Origin: JAWKIW01 sp046331175
Lineage (GTDB): Bacteria; Actinomycetota; Acidimicrobiia; Acidimicrobiales; Acidimicrobilacustridaceae
Direction of reading: 5' to 3'
Assembly: GCA_046331175.1 (NCBI GenBank)
Contig: JAXLRI010000003.1
Location: 1-64,000, forward strand
Length of the DNA stretch: 64,000 bases
In this document: piece after piece, positions 59,855 to 64,000 of the stretch
Position numbering within the stretch: position 1 is the first letter of the stretch
Layout of the letters: each line of letters begins with the position of its first letter
Translations under genes and position numbers: made by a program
The notes under the pieces: model-generated
Seen by the model: only the letters and a program-made list of their open reading frames with translations
Databases searched by the model: none
Told to the model about the DNA's origin: nothing

Positions 59855-59869
59855 CAGATGCATCATCTG
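59855..59869. promoter_or_regulatory. Palindrome upstream of ArsR, likely operator
   Basis: CAGATG-CAT-CATCTG, perfect 6-bp arms, 32 bp upstream of the ArsR start. A TTGACAATATCGTCAG stretch sits just inside (59842-59857). Probably the site by which ArsR represses the operon. Confidence 0.5.
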
Positions 59870-59979
59870 TCAGATCGGTCGAGCGGCTGGCCGCCCCGGT
59901 CGCGTCCTGCCGGACCGAGGGGGTGGAGCACCGGGCCGGCCCGGGCCCCGTCCGGACCGCCGGTCTACGCTGCTGGCTC

Positions 59980-60927
59980 GTGACCGCAGCGGTGGACGGC
60001 GACGACGGGATCCGACCCGACCAGGTCGGCGCGGAGAACCCGCGGCGACGGCCGAGCAAGGCGCTGGCCGCGCTGCTCTACGGCGGGACGGCGGTGGCCG
60101 GCCTGGCGGCACCGGCGATCAAGCGGCGCCTGTCCCGCCGGCTGCCGGCGCCGGTGGCCGAGCTGGCCACGATGGCGGGCCTGATCGGCGCCGGTTGGTC
60201 GACGGTCGTCGTCGCCGAGCGGGTGCGGCCGTTCCGCCGCGAGTGGAACCGCGCCCAGGGCGACGTGGTCACCGATGCCCTCGACGTCGGGTCCAGCGCC
60301 GTGAGCGCCAAGGTGCTGGGCGCGCTCGTCGCCCTGCCCGTGACCCGGGCCGTGACCCGGCGCGTCCGGGCGGGGGCCGGCCCCATCGAGCGCCTGCCGC
60401 TGGCCGCGCGCGTGGTGGTCACGATCAACGCCGTCGACCTCTACCACTCGGTGGTGCACCGCCTGGCCCACGAGTGGGGACCGTTGTGGCGGCTGCACGC
60501 CGTGCACCATTCGGCACCGCGCCTCTACTGGCTCAACGCCACCCGCTTCCACCCGGTCGAGATGGTCATGGAGGGCACCGCCGAGGCGATCGTCCTGGCT
60601 GTGCTCGGAGCGGGGGAGGACACGCTGCTCGCCCACTCGGTGGTGCGGGCGATCTACGGCCAGATCCAGCACGGCAACGTCGACCTCGACAGCGGGGTGG
60701 TCAACCACGTCCTCGCCACGCCCGAGCGGCACCGGTGGCACCACTCCACGGTGGCCGCCGAGGGCAACACGAACTACGGCGCCATCGTGGCGACCTGGGA
60801 CCGCCTGATGGGCACCGACTGGCTGCCCGCGGATCGTCCCTTCGACGCCGACATCGGCGTCGGCGGCGATCCCGACTACCCGCAGGGCTGGGTCGACCAG
60901 CTCGCGGCTCCGTTCGTGCGCGGCTGA
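59980..60927 (+). CDS. Sterol desaturase/fatty acid hydroxylase-superfamily protein
   Basis: 315 aa from GTG at 59980. Has the FA_hydroxylase histidine clusters for a membrane diiron centre: HSVVHRLAHEWGPLWRLHAVHHSAPRLYWLN, RFHPVEMVM and TPERHRWHHSTV, giving HxxxH, HxxHH and HxxHH. Hydrophobic segments lie at ~40-60, ~105-125, ~145-165 and ~205. Such proteins hydroxylate or desaturate lipids or carotenoids. N-terminal ~30 residues are soluble and basic. Confidence 0.85.
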   Translation: MTAAVDGDDGIRPDQVGAENPRRRPSKALAALLYGGTAVAGLAAPAIKRRLSRRLPAPVAELATMAGLIGAGWSTVVVAERVRPFRREWNRAQGDVVTDALDVGSSAVSAKVLGALVALPVTRAVTRRVRAGAGPIERLPLAARVVVTINAVDLYHSVVHRLAHEWGPLWRLHAVHHSAPRLYWLNATRFHPVEMVMEGTAEAIVLAVLGAGEDTLLAHSVVRAIYGQIQHGNVDLDSGVVNHVLATPERHRWHHSTVAAEGNTNYGAIVATWDRLMGTDWLPADRPFDADIGVGGDPDYPQGWVDQLAAPFVRG

Positions 60928-61698
60928 TCAGGACGGCTGGCCGGCGCCACCGGGGGCGCGGGTCGGGAGGGACGCGTAGCGGGGGAGTTCGAGGCGGTGC
61001 TCGGCCAGGAGGTCGGCGTCGGCGAGCAGGTCGAGGGTGGGGCCGTCGGCGACGATCCGGCCCTGGTCGAGGACGACCGACCGGGGGCACAGCTCGGCGG
61101 CGTAGAGCAGGTCGTGCGTGACCACCACGGTGGTCCGCCCGGTGGCCTCGATGAGGGTCGCCAGCTCACGGCGGGCGACCGGGTCGAGGTTGGCCGACGG
61201 CTCGTCGAACACGAGCACGGTGGGGTCCATCGCCAGCACGGTCGCCAGGGCGACCCGGCGGCGCTGGCCGAAGCTGAGGTGGTGCGGAGCTCGGTCGGCC
61301 TCGGCGAGCATGCCGACCTCGGACAGGGCCCGGTCGACGCACCCGTCGAGGTCGGATCCGGTCAGGCCGAGGTTGGCCGGCCCGAAGGCGACGTCCTGGC
61401 GCACGGTGGGCATGAAGAGCTGGTCGTCGGGGTCCTGGAAGACGATGCCCACGCGCCGCCGGATCTCGGCGAGGCGCTCCTCGACCACGGGGATGCCGTC
61501 GATGGCGATGGCTCCTTGCTCGGCGCGCAGGATCCCGTTGAGGTGCAGGACGAGGGTGGTCTTGCCCGAGCCGTTGGGGCCGAGCACGGCGACGCGCTCG
61601 CCGGCCTCCACGGTCAGGTCGAGGCGGTGGAGCGCGACGTGGCCGCCGGGGTACGCGTAGGCGATGCCGCGGACGTCGACGGCCGGTGGTCGGCTCAT
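60928..61698 (-). CDS. cbiO: ECF-type metal transporter ATPase (CbiO/NikO-like)
   Basis: 256 aa from ATG at 61698. ABC motifs: Walker A VLGPNGSGKTTLVLHLNG, Q-loop VFQDPDDQLFMPTVRQDVAFGP, signature LSFGQRRRVALATVLAMDP, Walker B VLVFDEPSANLDP and switch His VVTHDLLYAAE. Energises Co2+ or Ni2+ uptake with the CbiQ and CbiM partners. Overlaps the CbiQ stop by 4 bp (last gene of the operon). Confidence 0.93.
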   Translation of the reverse strand: MSRPPAVDVRGIAYAYPGGHVALHRLDLTVEAGERVAVLGPNGSGKTTLVLHLNGILRAEQGAIAIDGIPVVEERLAEIRRRVGIVFQDPDDQLFMPTVRQDVAFGPANLGLTGSDLDGCVDRALSEVGMLAEADRAPHHLSFGQRRRVALATVLAMDPTVLVFDEPSANLDPVARRELATLIEATGRTTVVVTHDLLYAAELCPRSVVLDQGRIVADGPTLDLLADADLLAEHRLELPRYASLPTRAPGGAGQPS

Positions 61699-62489
61699 CG
61701 CACGACGAGGGAGGTGAGGGCGATCGCCCAGGCCGTCGCCGGCCAGACGAGGGCGGGGAACCATCCGGTCCGAGGTCGTTCGCCCCGCGTCACCTCGCTG
61801 CCGTGGGACGCGGTGGTGGTCGTCGGGAACGATCCGGTGAAGCCCCGGGCGAGCATGGCGTGGTGGACGCGCTCGCCGCGCTCGAACGAGCGGATGAACG
61901 TGGCGCCGGCGGTGGACGCGACGGCGCGGGCCTGCCAGATCCACCGCGGGTCGTCGCCGCGCGACACGCGGGCGATCTGGAGGCGGCGCAGCTCGCCGGC
62001 GACCACGTCGAGGTAGCGGACCATGAAGCCGGCGATGGCGGTGAGCGCCCGTGGGACGTGCAGGCGGTCGAGGCCCATGAGGAGGTCGGCGACCGGTGTC
62101 GACCACGCCAGCACGACGGTGGCGGCGGTGCCGAGCGTGGCCTTGGCGACGATCGACCACGCCGCCCAGAGCCCAGGCTCGGAGACCGTGACGCCGAGCA
62201 CCTCGCGGTGGGGGCCTGAGCCGATGAGCGGGAGCGCCGCCGCGAACAGGAGGAAGGGGACCTCGATGGTGAGCCGACGCAGCAGCACGGGGAGCGGGAT
62301 GCGGGCGAGGGCGGCGGCCGCGGCCACGAGCAGCGCGTAGAGGCCGAAGGCGGCCAGCGCCGAGGGTGGGGTGGCGACGACCGCGAACAGGAACCCGACC
62401 AGGCACGCGATCTTCACGGCCGGGTCGAGGGCGTGGATCGCCGTGTCCCGCGGTCCGTGGAGACCGGTGGCGAGGTGGCGCCCGCTCAC
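61695..62489 (-). CDS. cbiQ: ECF-type metal transporter membrane component (CbiQ-like T protein)
   Basis: 264 aa from GTG at 62489. Five or so TM helices (IACLVGFLFAVVATPPSALAAFGLYALLVAAAAALA...) and the two Ala-Arg-Gly-type coupling motifs: ARAVASTAGATFIRSFERGERVHHAMLARGFTG contains the second (ARG). They contact the ATPase. 4-bp overlaps on both sides place it firmly in the metal-uptake operon. Confidence 0.9.
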   Translation of the reverse strand: MSGRHLATGLHGPRDTAIHALDPAVKIACLVGFLFAVVATPPSALAAFGLYALLVAAAAALARIPLPVLLRRLTIEVPFLLFAAALPLIGSGPHREVLGVTVSEPGLWAAWSIVAKATLGTAATVVLAWSTPVADLLMGLDRLHVPRALTAIAGFMVRYLDVVAGELRRLQIARVSRGDDPRWIWQARAVASTAGATFIRSFERGERVHHAMLARGFTGSFPTTTTASHGSEVTRGERPRTGWFPALVWPATAWAIALTSLVVR

Positions 62490-62815
62490 GACGGAGCGGC
62501 TTCTCGGTCGCGTCGCCGGCGGCCGGCGGCCGTGGTGAGCCACACCAGCCCTCCGGCCACGGCGAAGGTGACGGCGACGCCGATGACGCCGGCGACACCG
62601 GTGGCCGTGCCCGGGTCGTCGATCCCCTTGGTCGAGTAGTCCGCCAGGGGGCCATCGGCGAGCGCGTGCGGCCGTTCGCCCCTGTCGAGGGACTGGTCGG
62701 CGGCCACCTTCTCCAGGCCGTCCGGTGCCGTGCTCGCGTACCGGCTCAGGCCGAAGGCGAGCAGCAGGGCGATCGCCAGGCCGGCGACCACGAACCCGGC
62801 CGTGCGTCGGCTCAC
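62486..62815 (-). CDS. PDGLE-domain protein (CbiN-like accessory component)
   Basis: 109 aa. N-terminal TM (GFVVAGLAIALLLAFGLSRYA), the exact family motif APDGLEKVAADQSLD, and a C-terminal TM (VAGVIGVAVTFAVAGGLVWLTTAA). PDGLE proteins take the place of CbiN/NikN in many Co/Ni ECF systems. GTG start at 62815 overlaps the CbiM stop. Confidence 0.9.
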   Translation of the reverse strand: MSRRTAGFVVAGLAIALLLAFGLSRYASTAPDGLEKVAADQSLDRGERPHALADGPLADYSTKGIDDPGTATGVAGVIGVAVTFAVAGGLVWLTTAAGRRRRDREAAPS

Positions 62816-63492
62816 GACGGCACCGGATCGGCGTCCGCCGGCCGGCGGAGGTCGCGTGCGCCGTACACGAGGTCGGGTCGGGCGGACAGCACTGCACCGA
62901 CAGCCAGGGTGGTGATGGCGGCCTCACCGAGGCCGATGGGCACGTGCACGCCGACCATCGCCGCGGCCACCGTGCCGATCGGCGCTGCGCCGTTGCCCCC
63001 CACCGCGTACTCGAGGATGAACATCGCGGCGGCGAGCACCACGGACAGGAAGGCGGCGAGCGCGGTGGCCGACAGCACGCCCGGTCGGGACGCCGGCACC
63101 ACTCGTCGAGCGAGCCAGAACAGGGCGTACCCGGCGAAGGCGGGCACGAGCGCCATGTTGATGATGTTCAACCCCAGGGCGCTGACGCCGCCATCGGCGA
63201 ACAGCAGGCACTGGACCACCAGCACGACGGTGAGGGCGAGCGCGCCCAACCACGGCCCCACCAGCACGGCGGCGAGGAGGCCGCCCAGCAGGTGCCCGGA
63301 CGTGCCGCCTGCGACCGGGAAGGTCAGCATCTGGGCGGAGAAGACGAACGCGGCGACCAGCCCGGTCATCGGGGCCCGAGCCTCCAGCGAGTCCTTGCCC
63401 GCTCGCCACAGCGACAGCGCCACGCCCCCGGCGGCGACGACGCCGGCGCCGGCCGACGTGGTGGCGTCGATGAACCCGTCGGGGATGTGCAC
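62812..63492 (-). CDS. cbiM: ECF-type metal transporter substrate-capture protein (CbiM/NikM-like)
   Basis: 226 aa from GTG at 63492 with AGGAGAGG upstream. N-terminus MHIPDGFID carries the conserved His2 that binds the metal, kept at position 2. Seven hydrophobic segments, including FPVAGGTSGHLLGGLLAAVLVGPWLGALALTVVLVVQCLLFADGGVSALGLNIINMALVPAF with the family's GTSGHLLGG and DGGxxALGxNxxNM motifs. Imports Co2+ or Ni2+. First gene of a four-gene operon divergent from a Fur-family gene; the upstream dyad favours nickel. Confidence 0.92.
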   Translation of the reverse strand: MHIPDGFIDATTSAGAGVVAAGGVALSLWRAGKDSLEARAPMTGLVAAFVFSAQMLTFPVAGGTSGHLLGGLLAAVLVGPWLGALALTVVLVVQCLLFADGGVSALGLNIINMALVPAFAGYALFWLARRVVPASRPGVLSATALAAFLSVVLAAAMFILEYAVGGNGAAPIGTVAAAMVGVHVPIGLGEAAITTLAVGAVLSARPDLVYGARDLRRPADADPVPS

Positions 63493-63500
63493 GCCGGCCT

Positions 63501-63523
63501 CTCCTGCGAAGACTTTGCAGGAG
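63501..63523. promoter_or_regulatory. Nur-box-like dyad overlapping the CbiM ribosome binding site
   Basis: CTCCTGC (63501-63507) and GCAGGAG (63517-63523) around nine bases, themselves partly symmetric: overall 10 of 11 positions pair on each side. The inner part fits TGCxA-N5-TTGCA, close to the published Streptomyces Nur box. It ends 8 bp before the CbiM start and lies 50 bp from the Fur gene start. In RNA the same arms could pair and hide the Shine-Dalgarno. Confidence 0.65.
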
Positions 63524-63573
63524 GAGTCTGGCACAGGTGCACCGGGGGAGCGGCGGCCTGCCATGCTCCACGG

Positions 63574-64000
63574 GTGGGAACGCACCGTCCGACCATCGAC
63601 GATCTCGTGGCCGAGCTGCGGGCCCGGGGCCAGCGGGTCACCGTCGCCCGCCGCGCCGTGCTGGTCGAGCTCCTGGCCGCCGGCGACACCCACGTGACCG
63701 CCGACGAGCTGGCCCGGCGCATCCACGCCGAGCACCCCGCCATCCACCTGTCCACCGTCTACCGGTCGCTCGACGCGCTGGCCGAGGCCGAGGTCATCTC
63801 CGTCGCCCGCTTCGCCGACCAGCCGGTCACCTACCACCTCGCCACCGACGTCCACCACCACGCGGTGTGCTCGGTCTGCGGGGACACCATCAACTTGCCG
63901 GCGGGCATCCTGGCCCCGGTGCAGAAGCGGCTCCTGCGCGACCACGGCTTCGTCGCCGACCCCCACCACCTCACGATCTCCGGGACCTGCGCGCGCTGCT
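63574..64000 (+). CDS. Fur-family metalloregulator (Nur/Zur-like), C-terminus outside window
   Basis: 142 codons seen from GTG 63574; no stop before the window edge. Winged helix TIDDLVAELRARGQRVTVARRAVLVELLAAGDTHVTADELARRIHAEHPAIHLSTVYRSLDALAEAEVI, then the metal-binding hinge VTYHLATDVHHHAVCSVCGDTINLPAG with HHHAVCSVCG providing His and Cys ligands. Divergent from the Co/Ni transporter operon and next to a Nur-like dyad, so a nickel regulator is the best guess; Zur or Fur cannot be excluded. Confidence 0.85.
   Translation, partial: MGTHRPTIDDLVAELRARGQRVTVARRAVLVELLAAGDTHVTADELARRIHAEHPAIHLSTVYRSLDALAEAEVISVARFADQPVTYHLATDVHHHAVCSVCGDTINLPAGILAPVQKRLLRDHGFVADPHHLTISGTCARC

Overview
The window is 64 kb of very GC-rich actinobacterial chromosome. 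Pointers to the lineage are a mycothiol-type DinB fold fused to an anti-sigma domain, 3Fe-4S ferredoxin/CYP pairs, an F420-type LLM oxidoreductase, SigK-like regulation, and heavy use of GTG starts with 4-bp ATGA/GTGA gene overlaps. The style fits Acidimicrobiia, but no 16S or marker gene is present, so this placement is inference.

Left flank (1-5540), ordinary chromosome: the C-terminus of an LPXTG surface protein, a membrane J-domain protein (apparently with an ACG start), a VOC protein, an ECF sigma/anti-sigma pair, a zinc-ribbon coiled-coil protein, and a PqqD-like/nucleotidyltransferase pair. It ends in a tRNA-Val(CAC).

Island (5572-38540): the tRNA-Val is occupied by an array of tandem integrative elements. 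A perfect 45-bp copy of the tRNA 3' half (5572-5616) recurs at 38496-38540 and closes the array. Inside are att-like cores, three extra tRNA-Val copies (one degenerate) and short direct repeats of ATGGAG or ATGGCGCG type that look like integrase arm sites. E1 (about 18 kb) carries the only integrase. It also has a ten-gene minus-strand operon (MBL hydrolase, two P450s, 3Fe-4S ferredoxin, a ferritin-like diiron protein, TetR, LLM oxidoreductase, MMPL transporter, two hotdog thioesterases), an efflux pump with its TetR, and a UbiB-like kinase/hydrolase/diiron operon. E2 (about 4 kb) carries a diiron PF10118-type protein, a TetR, a DUF4345-like protein and an AbiE toxin-antitoxin. E3 (about 10 kb) carries a DUF2804 protein, a GH1-like protein hit by an IS256 element, an extradiol dioxygenase, an esterase, an SDR, an old-yellow-enzyme-type reductase, a TetR and a serine hydrolase. 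E4 is a roughly 0.3-kb remnant. The cargo suggests oxidative catabolism or modification of a hydrophobic substrate; the substrate cannot be read from the sequence.

Right flank (38541-64000): a DinB protein, then a secreted protein of about 2,238 residues (prealbumin-like repeats followed by a very long pentapeptide-repeat region) broken by three nested insertion sequences: IS256 in IS30 in IS3 in the gene. Beyond it lie a four-TM membrane protein, a LuxR/AAA regulator, a lipoprotein, a hemerythrin with a histone-H1-like tail, two SRPBCC proteins, an ArsR-SulP operon, a fatty acid hydroxylase-family protein, and a CbiM/PDGLE/CbiQ/CbiO-type metal transporter divergent from a Fur-family regulator, with a Nur-box-like dyad between them.
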